DNA of 64,000 nucleotides from Bryopsis sp. KO-2023 (lineage: Eukaryota > Chlorophyta > Ulvophyceae > Bryopsidales > Bryopsidaceae). This document shows, in pieces, positions 24,720 through 35,727 of the stretch (within the stretch, counting starts at the first letter, position 1; each line of letters opens with the position of its first letter). Under the pieces are notes generated by a model, which was not told the DNA's origin, made no database searches, and saw nothing but the letters and a program-made list of their open reading frames with translations. The position numbers and the translations under genes were made by a program. Location of the stretch: positions 5,208,001 through 5,272,000 of the forward strand of contig BSYQ01000002.1 in the NCBI GenBank assembly GCA_030272585.1, in the 5' to 3' direction.

Positions 24720-25520
24720 AGCCTTTGCCCAGCTCGCGCGGAGCTTCCCTCGACTCCGCCTGCACACTCTGAGTCGACACTCAGTTCGCCTCCACAAAAC
24801 ATATTCACACTCTTGTTGGTGGCCAAACGAACGTGCGACGGACGAACAACGTACTTTGTTTCGACTTGATAAGTACACGTTTCGACAAAACGGCGCTCCC
24901 AGCCGCATCAGAAACCAGTCATGGGCGTTTCGGGTTCTAGCAACAGCAATCTGTACGCGCACGTGTCTGCGACTGACACGTCTATGGCTGTTTGTGAAAA
25001 AAGATGATAGAAGTCTACCAGTGGTTTTTGCGTTCACGTTTTACCAAAAGAACAGATATCAAAGCTTGTGGCTGGTGGCTGTGTCCGTCAAAAATGTATA
25101 CGACTGCCCCTTGCACAACCCAGGCTTTCCTGTGGCGTGTAACGCGCTCATTTCAAAGAGAAACACGACGAAAATTACAGGTGAAACAACGTTGTACCTG
25201 CCGTGAGCTCCAAAACTAAGGTGCGAGGAGTCCGAGTCCTTTGGGGGGGGAGGGGGGGACGACTCGTTCTAAAACAATAGTTTTCTTGTGGAGCGGCTAC
25301 GCTGTACGTTGGTCGTCGTGGTAGGGTTTTCTGGCGTTGAGTTTTTGGGTACATGACTTTTTAGTGGCCAGACTGAGCGTGGCGGTTCTATACCACTCTG
25401 AAGTTGGAACAGACCCGCTATCTTTAACAAGGTGCACGCGCGTGTTGTCCTTGCGACTTAAACCCGAGTTTCCGGCGGGGGTTCAAATCCCTCCCGTCAC
25501 ATTTTCCTTGCACATCGATT
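24720..25520 (+). repeat. Segmental duplication, copy 1
   Basis: It aligns in direct orientation with 33030-33770. Long ordered blocks are shared, such as GTGGCCAAACGAACGTG-like (24819), GTGTCTGCGACTG, GTGTCCGTCAAAAA and GTTTTCTTGTGGAGC. Identity by eye is about 65-75 percent, except for the last about 100 bases, which are nearly identical (the tRNA-like unit). The long frames here are not conserved between the copies, so this is probably non-coding. Confidence 0.65.
25379..25501 (+). ncRNA. tRNA-like 123-nt unit, copy 1
   Basis: The 3' end has a perfect tRNA T-arm (GGGGG, loop TTCAAAT, CCCTC) containing a Pol III B box GGTTCAAATCC (25480-25490). It is followed by CCGTCAC and A, which can pair as a 7-bp acceptor-like stem with GTGGCGG at the 5' end. 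A D-loop-like AAGTTGGAA and a hairpin TATCT-TTAACA-AGGTG lie between. Spacing does not fit a canonical tRNA (about 10 nt too many before the D-arm, about 45 nt between hairpin and T-arm). It is about 94 percent identical to 33630-33752, with the last 66 nt identical, far above its flanks. It could be a structured RNA, an unusual intron-bearing tRNA or a tRNA-derived SINE. Confidence 0.4.
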
Positions 25521-27134
25521 TCCCCTCCCCCCCTCGATTTTGCTCGTTGATTTTCGTTTGCTTAATAATTTAACAGTCCTGTTGTTGAGTGTTTTTTTAC
25601 GGTTAAGGTTACTCGAGATATTTCTGCAAGGATGCGTCGTTGGTTGGACTTCTTGTGACGCGTGTTCGATTCTGTTTTTCCGAGATGCCTATTGTTTTTT
25701 TATTTCGCAGAGGTGCCCAAGAAACGAGCTTTGGAGCGGCGCTCCCTTAAACCCCAATCACAGGCTACTACTGATATATTTGGTTTTTCTTTGGGGTGGT
25801 TTAGAGGTTTTTATATTTTCCCTGGGTATCTCAGTGTCACAACGCTGCTACAGTGAATTGAAGAATTCGAGAAGACAGGGGGCGACGAGCATGCATAACG
25901 TCGACAGTTTTTTTCGAGTGTTCTATTGGATGGTGTGTTTGTTTTCAATATTTTTTATTCTGGATGCATACCCATCTCATTCTTTTTGTGATTCTGTGAC
26001 TGCCCAGGAGAAGAGCTGCAAGCAACATTCTGAGTGTTGTGTGGATGAGTGCGTTGTTTTTCCGTAAAAGAACGAGCTTACAGCTCAAACTTTATGAATG
26101 CCATCCGATTGGTGTTTTTTTCTTGTTTTTTTGGTGTCCAATTTTTCCGCAAAGTGAATGTGGGGGTGTCAAAGCTCCCTTTTGGTTTCGGAGCAAAAGT
26201 ATGAGGGTGGTGAAAGATCAAAGCTCTTCTATTTGTGGGAGAGTGACATTCGAGCAATCCATCGTCTCCTAAACTGAATCATGTACATTCTCAAAAAAGG
26301 AGTAGATTACAAAAAGAGACCAGATACAACTCGTGTTCCCATTACGCCTTATGTTCGACTTGCAAGTGTTGCTGTCCCACGTTTGTCCAATCAATCAACC
26401 AACAGAAACCATAACCTAACCAACCCCTGTCTTGGCGACAAGTAACATCATGTCCAACGAGTTGTGCCGCCACAGGGGGTGAATCGATTGGGTTTATTAT
26501 CGATAAGCGCCCCATGAAATAAGGTGAGCTGTTGGAATAATTGGCTGTTCAGATTTTAGGGAAATTCACATCGGTAAGAAACCAATCCACTCGATCGAGC
26601 ATGCCGTCATATTATGTATGCTGTTTTGCCCCCAACCGAAAGCTATCGTACCCTCCAAAAACGAGCGGCTGCCGTTTCGTTTCTCTGCTTGTTGTGTTTC
26701 TGGTGATTTTGCTGTGCTCCGCTCAAGCCTGTTAAAAATGTTGGTTCCAGCAGACACATTACAGCGTGATGGATAACGGTGGTCTGGTACGTTTCTTTCT
26801 TTCTGGCACTGTTATGGAAGCTTGAGTTTTCTCAGTTTCTTTTTTTTGTGATTTTGCATTTACTCCGTTTTGAGCCGAAACGGAATTAACTCCTCGACAG
26901 AATGCATGGATCCCTGTGGGAGTCAATTTCCACATTTTTACATGAAGTAGAAACACATCTGGGCACCCTCACGAATCGTTTTTTTTTAACTTTTTTGAGA
27001 GAACTCAGGTTTAACTATTACATCAATTGCAACACATTTTTCCAAAAACAGCATAACATACTTGAATCCAGCCACGAGTTTGGGAGAGTTTTCTCTCCAT
27101 CATTTACATATCAGTTCGGGGGGGGATTCCTTAC

Positions 27135-27353
27135 CTCTGTGTGCTCCAACACATATACATGTCTCTTCCCAGCCACAATGCTGCTTAATTTCCTGCATTG
27201 ATTCGATTGGCTTGGTTTCTCCACCAATGAGAGTTTTCCCTGAACCCTCATCAGTCAATGATCTCAACATCTCACCTTCTTTCATGACACTCTGATTCTC
27301 AAACTCAAACCACCTCCCTCCCTCCACTTTGTGGAACACAAGGATGGCGACTC
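27135..27353 (-). CDS. Internal exon of a spliced gene, function unknown
   Basis: On the minus strand a 219-bp open exon is bounded by a 3' splice site TGATTTCAG (27354-27356 is the AG side) and a 5' splice site AGAG/GTAAGG (27129-27134). It encodes about 72 residues including KEGEMLRSLTDEG and ESMQEIKQHCGWEE, with no family I recognise. A further conserved coding stretch, REV/RFV-type with CVSTSCKNVEID, lies downstream at about 26905-26985 (minus). Upstream sequence at about 27390-27460 conserves SRGKP and WDV-LC. The homologous plus-strand copy at 34490-35045 has stops and has lost the donor, so this copy is the better candidate for a live gene. Confidence 0.5.
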
Positions 27354-28287
27354 CTGAAATCACAAGGATCGTCCTTCACTAAGTTTCATTTGTGGGCTGG
27401 GTGTTGCACAGTAAAACATCCCATTCATCCAGAGCCTTCAGACTGTTGCTTGTGGGTTTTCCCCTAGATATTCACAGGAACACAGGGGAAAGGGGGGCCT
27501 GGATGTGTTGTTCAACAGTCCAGCTCTGGAATGAGTTTCCCTGAAGGAGGCTAAAGAGAAGAAATTCTCATTCGAGGAAGAGTTTTGTTTTTTGCGTTGC
27601 CCCCGCTCTGGTGTTGTGAAGTGGTGGGTTAGGGAAGAGCAAGGCAGTTGAGGAGCCACAAGGGGGAGGGATAGGTTCACAGAGATTCCATTGAAAGAAC
27701 CATTGAAACAAATTTTTGTGATAACATTTGAAAGCAATCCAAACAATGTTTGAGTGAAAAAGAGGAGAGTTGAAAAAGACATGTTGGTTTCCTCCATTTT
27801 CAGACGACTTTTAAATCTTGATTTCTGATCGATTTCTCTTCTCCAAAATTTTATCCCTTGAAAGTTATAATCAGTTGTGGTGGCGACTGAACTAATCAAT
27901 TCATTCATCGAGATAATTGGGATGAGCATGTCAATGTGATAGGGGCTGTCATACCGCTTGTTTCTGCTTCTTTTTAGTTTTGTTTTGTTTTGTTTTTCAA
28001 GGTCTCATGTGTTCACCCCTCCAGTTTTTCACTTGAGAACGTCATACAACACACAAAACAAAACAAAACAAACCTAAATGTAGCTACTTCTCCGCAAAAA
28101 CATCCCCGTCTAACCACAGACACTTTTGATAAAATGAAAGAAAAAATCATAATAATTGAGAGATAAATCACATTATGCAAAAAGTAAGTGGGTTCTGCCC
28201 TGCACTATGCCCCTCGTTGTGATGTCAAGGGGCAAACCTCTCCCTTGTCTCGAATTCTTATTCCATAATTTGCTTCAGACACTCTCC

Positions 28288-29364
28288 TCACTCCAAGTCC
28301 TCACTCCAAGTCCTCGATTCGAGGACGCTGGAAAAATCCCATAGTGCGATTTGCCCCTTGTTAGAAATCGTTCCCAAACTCTGCTCATTGATCCAAACAC
28401 CTGTGGTGTACTCGTCCTCTTTCTCGATCATCTTGAAAGTGCGGATGCATTTTTTCTCAGAGACATTCCAAACTTTGATCCACTTATCGCCGATTTTAGT
28501 GACCAATCGAGATCCATCGAAACCAACCCTGCATATCCGCCTTTTTTTTCTCCAAGCGCACAAGCGCTCTCCTGTGTTCAATCCCCATATGCGAATCCAA
28601 CCATCGTTACATCCCGAGACGATCACATTGGAAGACACATCTAGACAATTTGACCTCGTTGTGATGATATTCACACATGTGCTTCTCAAAACATCCCACA
28701 CTCTGATGGTGCGATCCTCTGACCCACTTACTAACATCTTCCCCTCGTTCGCGGAGACAAGGGAGTGAATTTGCTCGTTGTGGCCTTCCGAAACCCCGAA
28801 CCGTGTCAACTCAGCCTTCTTGTAAGTTTCCAACTCACCACGCCAACCCCCAATAGCGAAGTAGTCTCCAAGATCAACTATTTTTTTTACACCACCACCG
28901 AAACGGGGCATGCTGAGAACAGGCATGCAAAAAAGTTCTTCCCCGGTGGTAGGCTCCCATCCGCAAATATGGTCATCTTGATTTCCCGATACAAGCATAT
29001 CATTGAAAAAACAAACCGCATTGATTCCCCCTGCTTCTTGTCCCAACCTCCACAAAACCTCACCCGTCTCCAATGTCAACATCAAAATACCTTCTAGACC
29101 CCCCAAGGCAATCTTTTCTCCACGTTTCGCCCAAGCATATGTTTCAAAATTCTCCTTATCATAATGAGTTGGTGGTATTTCTGAGAATCTCCATGCCCGT
29201 TCCAACTTCATCATCTTCTCTAATGTTGGTTCATTCAACACGACGTCCATCCATTCCTTGGCCACACAGGTGCAGGCAGCAATCGATTTGGGGTGCAAGC
29301 TCCCGAAAATTTGACCCAGGATGTCTCGTGGTAACACCCACTCGACGCTTACGTAATCACTCAT
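28288..29364 (-). CDS. F-box/WD40-repeat protein A
   Basis: A single-exon frame of 358 codons. An N-terminal F-box spans about residues 8-40 (LPRDILGQIF, then CTCVAKEW), the Skp1-binding part of SCF ubiquitin ligase receptors. It is followed by WD40 blades ending near residues 137, 223, 260, 299 and 342 (for example GSEDRTIRVWDV and GCNDGWIRIW). The expected role is substrate recognition for SCF-type ubiquitination; the substrate is unknown. The start MSDYVSVEW is supported by the same start in its paralogue at 31585. The two genes point away from each other across 2.2 kb. Blade count is low or degenerate (five to seven), so the propeller may be atypical. Confidence 0.9.
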   Translation of the reverse strand: MSDYVSVEWVLPRDILGQIFGSLHPKSIAACTCVAKEWMDVVLNEPTLEKMMKLERAWRFSEIPPTHYDKENFETYAWAKRGEKIALGGLEGILMLTLETGEVLWRLGQEAGGINAVCFFNDMLVSGNQDDHICGWEPTTGEELFCMPVLSMPRFGGGVKKIVDLGDYFAIGGWRGELETYKKAELTRFGVSEGHNEQIHSLVSANEGKMLVSGSEDRTIRVWDVLRSTCVNIITTRSNCLDVSSNVIVSGCNDGWIRIWGLNTGERLCAWRKKRRICRVGFDGSRLVTKIGDKWIKVWNVSEKKCIRTFKMIEKEDEYTTGVWINEQSLGTISNKGQIALWDFSSVLESRTWSEDLE

Positions 29365-29879
29365 CTTTTTCCGAACCCTGACGACCCCAACACTCCCTCA
29401 ACGGCGCGAAAAGTTTGTCGGAACGAAAACAAAGGCCAGTGGCGAATGGTCGCAATATGATAAAAAAGAACCGATGAACGAACAAAAATGACGGAAAAAA
29501 CAAGAACAGAGAGAACAACACACTCGAGCACCCCTCCCCAAACAGGTCTGTTCTGTGCTTCGCTCAGCTGCTACCTTCTTGTGATGCGTTTCCGGACTCT
29601 TAAGGAAAAGAGCGCTCGTATTGGTGCACTTGGGTGGGTTGGCGGTCGATTTAAAGGACAGCACGCAACGTCGATTGAGAATGTGTTCGCGCCTCAGGAG
29701 GCACCTGGGCTTTGTTGTCCTGCGAATCGTACGATATTGTACCGGTAACCTGAGCCCTGGCAGCATGGACCCTGCTGCTGGTTCCGCGCAGAGTACCATG
29801 CGCGTCACCCAGTCTGGTCCGACAGCATCGACAAATCTGTCTGACACGGATGGAGTCGCTCTGCCAGACTGGGAGATGT

Positions 29880-30090
29880 CAAAAACCTCTCGTGCCACCT
29901 CTCGTGTACTCGCCTGCACCCGCCGCCAAGAAGAATAGCCCCTTGGTACGCTGCCATGAAGCCCCTTGAAGAACTGCACCACATACGTTATTAAACTCGT
30001 TCGTCACGCGCAAAGCCAATTGGAAGCGCTCGTCCAAGTTCAAGCGCGCCTCAGCTTCTCCTCCACTGCTGTGAACTAGTTTTTTTTTGT
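29880..30090 (-). CDS. Possible exon, unknown product
   Basis: On the minus strand a run beginning after TTCACAG encodes EARLNLDERFQLALRV, a helical, coding-like stretch. It is followed by a GTATGT donor-like word after AATAAC near 29990. Below it (29760-29900) another open stretch on the same strand may be a further exon. No domain is recognised. It lies upstream of F-box gene A and could be an independent gene or a 5' exon. Evidence is weak. Confidence 0.2.
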
Positions 30091-30426
30091 GATAACTAAC
30101 CGATGCGTTTTCTACCCTTGATTCGATTCCTTTTCTGCTGCGACTCGAACAGAACGACGTTTGTCGCATGTAGTGTTAGCATCCAGCTAGGGTTTGGTCT
30201 GCGAAGTGTTGTGGAGAAAAATATGAATGTCGCATGGTCAGTCATACAGGACATATGGTTCCGATTTCTCATTTGGATAGGGTTGGGCAAATGATTTTGT
30301 CGTCGCTTTGTGTGTAGAGTGGAGCACGTGCGTTATTATCTTCTAAAACGATGAGTCTTACATGCCAACCGAGATTCTGCGAGTGTTTTTTCCCCATCTT
30401 TCAGCCAAGTCTTTGGCGAGAGCTTC

Positions 30427-30450
30427 TTGCGTTGCGTTGCGTTGCGTTGC
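30427..30450 (+). repeat. GTTGC pentanucleotide microsatellite
   Basis: Nearly five tandem copies of TTGCG/GTTGC. It is located between the two F-box genes. Confidence 0.8.
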
Positions 30451-31584
30451 GGAGAGTTGGAACTGTGTGGCTGAGGAGCAGAATCTGAGGGGAAAAAATT
30501 GAAGTGGAAAAATCCTGCACAGGCTTTGAAGCTCCACACTCAACCGCTCGTTCAATGCGATATCTTTTTTTTTGCGACTGTGCCTTTCAAACAAGAGCGG
30601 CGTCTGGTTTGTTTCGAAAAGTTTCGACCCAACCCGTTCCCCAGAGACTGCGCGACCGCTTTGAGGGAGATCGACGTCGGCTCAGCATTGTACCAAAACA
30701 TCCACGCCGCAACTCAGCCGGAACTCACCTGCACCCTGTTTTCTCGTTTCACTCATGGAATTTTCATACATTGTCACACATTGTCACGCTTTTCGGAACC
30801 CGACCAGAACGTACGTGGGAAAAATGGTACAGTGCATGGAAATCAGCACCATACCTTGCAGCTACCGCGCCCTCCTTCATAAACGCCCTGCTCCAAGTCA
30901 AGCCTCTTGTAGCGACAAACGTTTCTGCACCGAGACTAACAACCAGCCCGCTTTCTGGTCACCACATACTAGTACTCTTTTCGATCGCCTTCCGAGCAGC
31001 TCTCTGTTCCGCATTCACAATCCTCGTTTGCGGCAGCGGTTTTTTCCCTGAGCTTCATAGCGCGAACACTGTCGAGAATATCGCACCGCTGGGGGATATC
31101 TCTCTGTCTAAAGTCGACGGAACAGCTCTATAACGGTGAGAGCACCGACACACGTGCAACATTGAAGATATGAGGTCCGGAACGGTTTCTCGCTCGACGT
31201 CAGCGTTTTTGTTTCCGCTTTTCTCACTTACACAGGCAGGAGCCGAAGACGGTTTCACAAGTGTGAGGGGGCTGAGTGAGATTGCAGGTTTGATTTTGTG
31301 TCGGGATGGTGTTCGGGACGCTCGACTAGACGTTTTTTTCGTATGTTTTGCGCCCACTCTGTGATTTTTTTTTTCCACCTTCCCTGTGAATTTTTTCGGG
31401 CAACTTGGGGGGGGGGAACGTCGTTTTGCGTTTGCGGTGCTGGTCGTTCCTACCGCTCTTCTTTGTTTGAAAAAACTTGCGCGCCGATGAAAAGCTCGTT
31501 TGGAAGGGCATCGTTTTTTGGAGAGTTTTTTTGGTATCGGCGGATTGATGGATCCATCGTCCGTTTTCAGTGCAGGGGGGCACT

Positions 31585-32628
31585 ATGAGCGACTACATTC
31601 CGGTCGAATGGGACTTGCCCAGGGATATCCTGGTCGACATTTTTCGAAGAATTCCAGCTCTACTCTTGGCTAGATGCTCATGTGTCGCCACATCTTGGCG
31701 AGACATCACAAATGAGAATTCGTCCTTAAAAAAGAAAATCGGCTTGGAGCGTGCGTGGTTGCATGAACCAATACAACCCATTATTCACAAGGATCGAAAT
31801 TTTACCGTGTTATATTGTGTCATGATGGAAGGTTTGATTGCCCTGGGTGGTTTCAATAGGTTCAAGGTGTTCGATCTTAATCGAAGAGAATTTGTTTTTG
31901 AATGTGAGGAGACAGTTTTTAGTCTCTCTTTTATGGACGGGATGCTTATGACCGGGGATCACGATGGTGACTTGTGTGGATGGGATACATCCACATGGAA
32001 AAAGATTTTTTGTCTCTCCATTTTGGATTCTGGTATCTTATCGATTGCAGATCTTGGTGACAACGTGGCCGTGGGGGGGGAGGATGGGGATATTCAAATT
32101 TGGAAAAAAGGGGTACTCGAGTTCAATAGATCCCTTCAAGGGCACGAAGGTAGTGTTTCTTGCATCTTTCCCCAACCAAACAATTTCTTGATTAGTGGGT
32201 CGGGGGATGGGACCATTCGAATATGGAATTTGGTCGATGGTGCTTGCCTTCGAGTGATTCGTGGGCAGAAATGGGGAGAATTCTCCATGAGTGTTTCAGA
32301 TGGACTCATTTTTTTTGGAGGAATTGATGGCAACATTCGCTCGTGGGAATTCGAAAGTGGTCAACACGTGCACACCTTTCGAGGTCATAAAGGGTGGGTG
32401 ACCTCCATTATTGCTAAAGGGGGTCGGATGTTCACAGGATCTCATGATGGTACGATAAGAATATGGGATACAACGAAGGGGGATTGTGTGAGGAGTTTTA
32501 GTTGTTCAAAAAATTTGGACCAAGATGGTAGGGAAATGGTGTATGTGTTATCGGTTGATAATGAAAACTTGGTGGCCGTTCGTGGTGATGGGGAGATTTG
32601 GGAGTGGAAGTTTTCTCAGGGGTTATGA
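31585..32628 (+). CDS. F-box/WD40-repeat protein B
   Basis: An open frame of 347 codons from MSDYIPVEW. An ATG five codons upstream exists, but this start matches paralogue A. The F-box is at about residues 8-41 (LPRDILVDIF, CSCVATSW). Five clear WD40 blades end at GDHDGDLCGWD (about 124-134), GGEDGDIQIW (163-172), GSGDGTIRIWN (205-215), GGIDGNIRSWE (245-255) and GSHDGTIRIWD (285-295), with weaker repeats at both ends. Family knowledge says F-box/WD40 proteins present substrates to the SCF ubiquitin ligase. It is intronless as seen and diverged from A (well under 50 percent identity by eye), so the duplication is old. WD signatures are better kept than in A. Confidence 0.92.
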   Translation: MSDYIPVEWDLPRDILVDIFRRIPALLLARCSCVATSWRDITNENSSLKKKIGLERAWLHEPIQPIIHKDRNFTVLYCVMMEGLIALGGFNRFKVFDLNRREFVFECEETVFSLSFMDGMLMTGDHDGDLCGWDTSTWKKIFCLSILDSGILSIADLGDNVAVGGEDGDIQIWKKGVLEFNRSLQGHEGSVSCIFPQPNNFLISGSGDGTIRIWNLVDGACLRVIRGQKWGEFSMSVSDGLIFFGGIDGNIRSWEFESGQHVHTFRGHKGWVTSIIAKGGRMFTGSHDGTIRIWDTTKGDCVRSFSCSKNLDQDGREMVYVLSVDNENLVAVRGDGEIWEWKFSQGL

Positions 32629-33029
32629 ACACCCTCTTGTTTGACACAATTTTGTGAGATCATGTTTTCATTGCTTGGGATGTGTAACTTCAAAAGAGGA
32701 GTGGTTTTTGAAATTTGGTTGAGCTTCTCATTCACCAACCAAATAGCTGGTGTCCGCTTGTTTCTTTTCTAGTTCAAGTTTCTTTGAATTGAGGGAACAC
32801 ATGCAATCCAATTTCTTTATTCTTGAATTTTCGGCAAAAGTCGTAGCTCTCAACTCGCAATTTAGTTTGGTATATGAGAAAGACAGGCTTTGCATTCATC
32901 GCAAACGCAAAGATGAACCCAAACAAAAACACAGCGATTCAAATCCCGGGAATCCCAAGAACAGGAGTGCTTTTGCAAAGTGGTGGTGCAAACTGGGAGC
33001 AGGCCGCTTGTCGTCGTCACTGGGTCGCC

Positions 33030-33770
33030 CGCTTCGTCGACGTTTTTTGCGGAAAAGCCTCCCTCGACTTCAACTCCAAACTGCAAGAAGGCGCTCAGCG
33101 CCTCTCAGCGGCGACCCAACATTTCCACGCTCTTGTTGATGGCCAAACGAACGTGTGTCAGACAAACAGCGACTCAATGACTGCACGTTTCGACAAAACG
33201 CCCGCCCCAGCCCTCTCAGAAGAGAGATACTTTTTTTTTCTCTGGGCAACAGCACTCCGCCCGTGAGTGTCTGCGACTGCCACGTCCATGGCCGCCAGTG
33301 AAAAATGATGATGGAATTTCTGAACCGGAGTTTTTTGGATTCACTGTTTCGTGTATACTGTTTCGAATGCTTGTGGCTGATAGGTGTGTCCGTCAAAAAC
33401 GTATACAACCCCATCTCTTGTAGAAAACACGACTGAAATGGCAGGTGCAACCTTCCACTGCTGTGAGCTCCACAGCTGAGGAGCGAAAAACAGTTCGAGT
33501 CGGCAGGGGAGGTGGGGGGGCACGACTCGTTTTCGAAAATAGTTTTCTTGTGGAGCAACCGTGTCGTAAGTTGGTCGGGATTTGGTGTTGAGTTTTTCGG
33601 TACATGAGTTTTTTTGGGCCAGAATGAGTGTGGTGGTTCAATACCACGTTGAAGTTGGAACAGACCCGCTATCTTTAACAAGATGCATGCGAGTGTTGTC
33701 CTTGCGACTTAAACCCGAGTTTCCGGCGGGGGTTCAAATCCCTCCCGTCACATTTCTCCTCGACTTTCCT
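33030..33770 (+). repeat. Segmental duplication, copy 2
   Basis: Direct-orientation partner of 24720-25520. It begins about 400 bp after F-box gene B. Reading frames differ from copy 1, while the terminal 123-nt tRNA-like unit is almost unchanged. Confidence 0.65.
33630..33752 (+). ncRNA. tRNA-like 123-nt unit, copy 2
   Basis: Same length as copy 1 with seven substitutions. The acceptor-like stem is kept: GTGGTGG pairs with CCGTCAC, the C-to-T change turning a C-G pair into a U-G pair. In the hairpin TATCT/AGATG a G-to-A change turns U-G into U-A. Substitutions that preserve pairing, next to flanks diverged by 25-35 percent, argue for selection on an RNA structure or for recent insertion of the same SINE. 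The B box GGTTCAAATCC lies at 33731-33741. A run of four or more T that could stop Pol III is not directly adjacent. Confidence 0.4.
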
Positions 33771-34288
33771 TTCCTTTCCTTTCTTATTAATGTTTTCCCT
33801 TTACTTTGTGGATTAAGATATCTCGGGGCTAAATCGAGCCAGTTGAGCCATTTACCACGACGGTTACTACTTGGCGGCTGTTGCGATGTTTGTTTTGACC
33901 TGGGTGGGTCGTCGGTTGGTCTTTGGTGGTGCAAATCTTTTCCCTTTTTTCTTTTCGTGGTTTGCCTGTTGTTTTTTTTGTATTCACATGGGTGCGCAAG
34001 AAACGGACTTCGGAGCGGCGGCGCTGTTTTTCGACTACCCATTCACACTCTGCTCTATTCCCCGCTGGGTGCTAAGGTCTCACAACGCGTGTTCTATTGA
34101 TAATCAAGTTTTTCTGTGTTATACCACTGCCAGTGAATTCTAGTGGCTGCTTCTCGAATTTTTGAACGAAAAGGGGCTTGGTTGAGAAATCAAACAAAAA
34201 TTGGATTGGGGAGTTCGGAGGCAACTGGAGCCGACAAGCAAGTAAACGATGACTTTGTGCAAAGCCGCTCGAGTGCATAGGCGTAGCT

Positions 34289-34308
34289 GGGGGGGGGGGG
34301 GGGGGGGG
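34289..34308 (+). repeat. G20 homopolymer
   Basis: Twenty consecutive G, an extreme example of the poly-G tracts that mark this island. Length is likely to be unreliable in the assembly. Confidence 0.8.
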
Positions 34309-34489
34309 AAAGAAGTGGTAGTCGAGAAAAGAAAAAGAATCTCTATCACAGAAACGCACTTTCCAACAGGCGTTTTGTAGAATTCTTTTTTTGGCCACCC
34401 CAAGTTTGTGACTCTGGCTGCCAGACCGCCCTAGGAGGTGGTGTTCTTATCAAATCCAATGCTTTCCTGGATGAAGATGCATCTCATTG

Positions 34490-35045
34490 ACTGTGTGTTC
34501 CTGTGGATGTCTAGGAGAAAGCCCATAAGCTACATTCTGAGGGATATGGGTAAATGGGATGTCTTTCTGTGCAAGAGCCGCCTACAACTGAAACTTAGTG
34601 AAAGACGATGCTTCCGTGATTTCAGGAGCCACCAGCATTGTGTTTCATAAAGCTTAGGGAGGGAACTGGTCCAATTGGAGAATCAGAGTTCATGAAAGAA
34701 GGTGAGCTGTTGAAATCATTGACTGATGAGAGTTCAGGGAGAAACTCATTTGTGGAGAAACCAAGCCAATCGAATCAACAGAGGAAAAAAATCAGCATTG
34801 TGGCTGGGGAGAGACATGGATATGTTTTGGAGCACACAAAGGGAAGGCATTGCCTCTAACTGTGTTGAGAAAAAACTTCTGCCCAACTGGTAAGCGGTTT
34901 CTAGTATGTGGTGCTCTTTTGGGGCAAATATGTTGCGGTTGATGTATGAAAAAAAGCCTCTGTTCTCTCAAATAAGTGGTAAGATACAAAGATTCGTGAA
35001 GGTGCTCAGATGTGGTTCTACTTCATGTAAAACTGTGAGGATTGA
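34490..35045 (+). pseudogene. Broken inverted copy of the spliced gene at 26.9-27.5 kb
   Basis: The plus strand aligns with the reverse complement of about 26900-27480 at about 75-78 percent identity, including the splice acceptor TGATTTCAG (34615-34623). Within the exon an in-frame TAG follows HKA, a frame change follows, and the donor AGGTAAGG has become AAGGGAAGG. Further on, a TGA interrupts the second conserved stretch at about 35045. It is therefore a decayed paralogue in opposite orientation, parallel to the opposite orientation of the two F-box genes. Confidence 0.65.
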
Positions 35046-35727
35046 GTGACCCACTGGTCCAAATACAACGGTAAACGAGTTACCGTTTACTGCCAAACAC
35101 AAACAACCCCCCTGGCAGCGAACAACAACACGCCGACTGCCCCAATCACCACCCACCTCGCCCTCCACTTGCCACCCCTCCCCGCCCTCAGTTCCGCCTC
35201 TCCAAACTCCAGATTGCCCCCAGCAATATCCACTTCAACAAACGTCAGAATATGTCAGCGCTTTCCAAACCAACCAACCAGAAATCTTAGAAGACAAGCC
35301 CAAGCCAAGCCAAAGCCTGCAGTTTCAAGGCAATACAAAGGCAAACCCTAATTAGGACAGAAAAAAGGGAAAAAACCTCATAAGGTTTTTTTTCCCTTTC
35401 TTTGTCCTTGTTCCAGCAACATGGATGGTGATGGCTCTCTTGTGATGTGGGTTCTATTTTTCGATTGATTGCAGAAGAAGAATCGGTCAAGAAACAAGTT
35501 TTGTCATTCTGAGTTTTCTTAAATCTTCTTAATATGTCGAACACAACAAACAAACAGCTTGCTGGCCTTCCTTTTTTGGTTTTGTCTTATATTTTCAGTT
35601 TCATATAATTTGCATTACAACAGTTTCTTACTGCCTCATGACAGGTTTTCTTTCCCTCTCCCCCCTTTTTTTGCCTGATCCATTTTTTCATCGATTTGAA
35701 ATATACCGGGGTGGGATCCAAAAAGAG

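Noticed and set aside
24501..25206. Long overlapping frames on both strands (178 and 222 codons)
   Set aside because: They fall in the diverged segmental duplication, where the other copy (33.0-33.7 kb) does not keep the same frames. Composition is biased by homopolymers.
25379..25501. Calling the tRNA-like unit a standard tRNA or tmRNA
   Set aside because: The D-loop GG lies about 10 nt too far from the 5' end, no clean anticodon loop sits at the right distance, and tmRNA 5' signature sequence is missing.
25540..26067. 175-codon hydrophobic frame resembling a membrane protein
   Set aside because: Phe/Leu/Val richness comes from T-rich DNA. The related segment near 33.9-34.1 kb does not conserve the frame.
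26182..26200. Third TTGGTTTCGGAGC primer-site-like match
   Set aside because: It has no LTR-like sequence before it or gag-like sequence after it, and it is part of a local inverted word (GCTCCC...GGAGC).
29398..29982. 194-codon minus-strand frame upstream of F-box gene A
   Set aside because: No domain, and the C-terminal part is Cys/Ser/Phe-rich as expected from the T-rich region. Only the upstream end might belong to a real exon, listed at low confidence.
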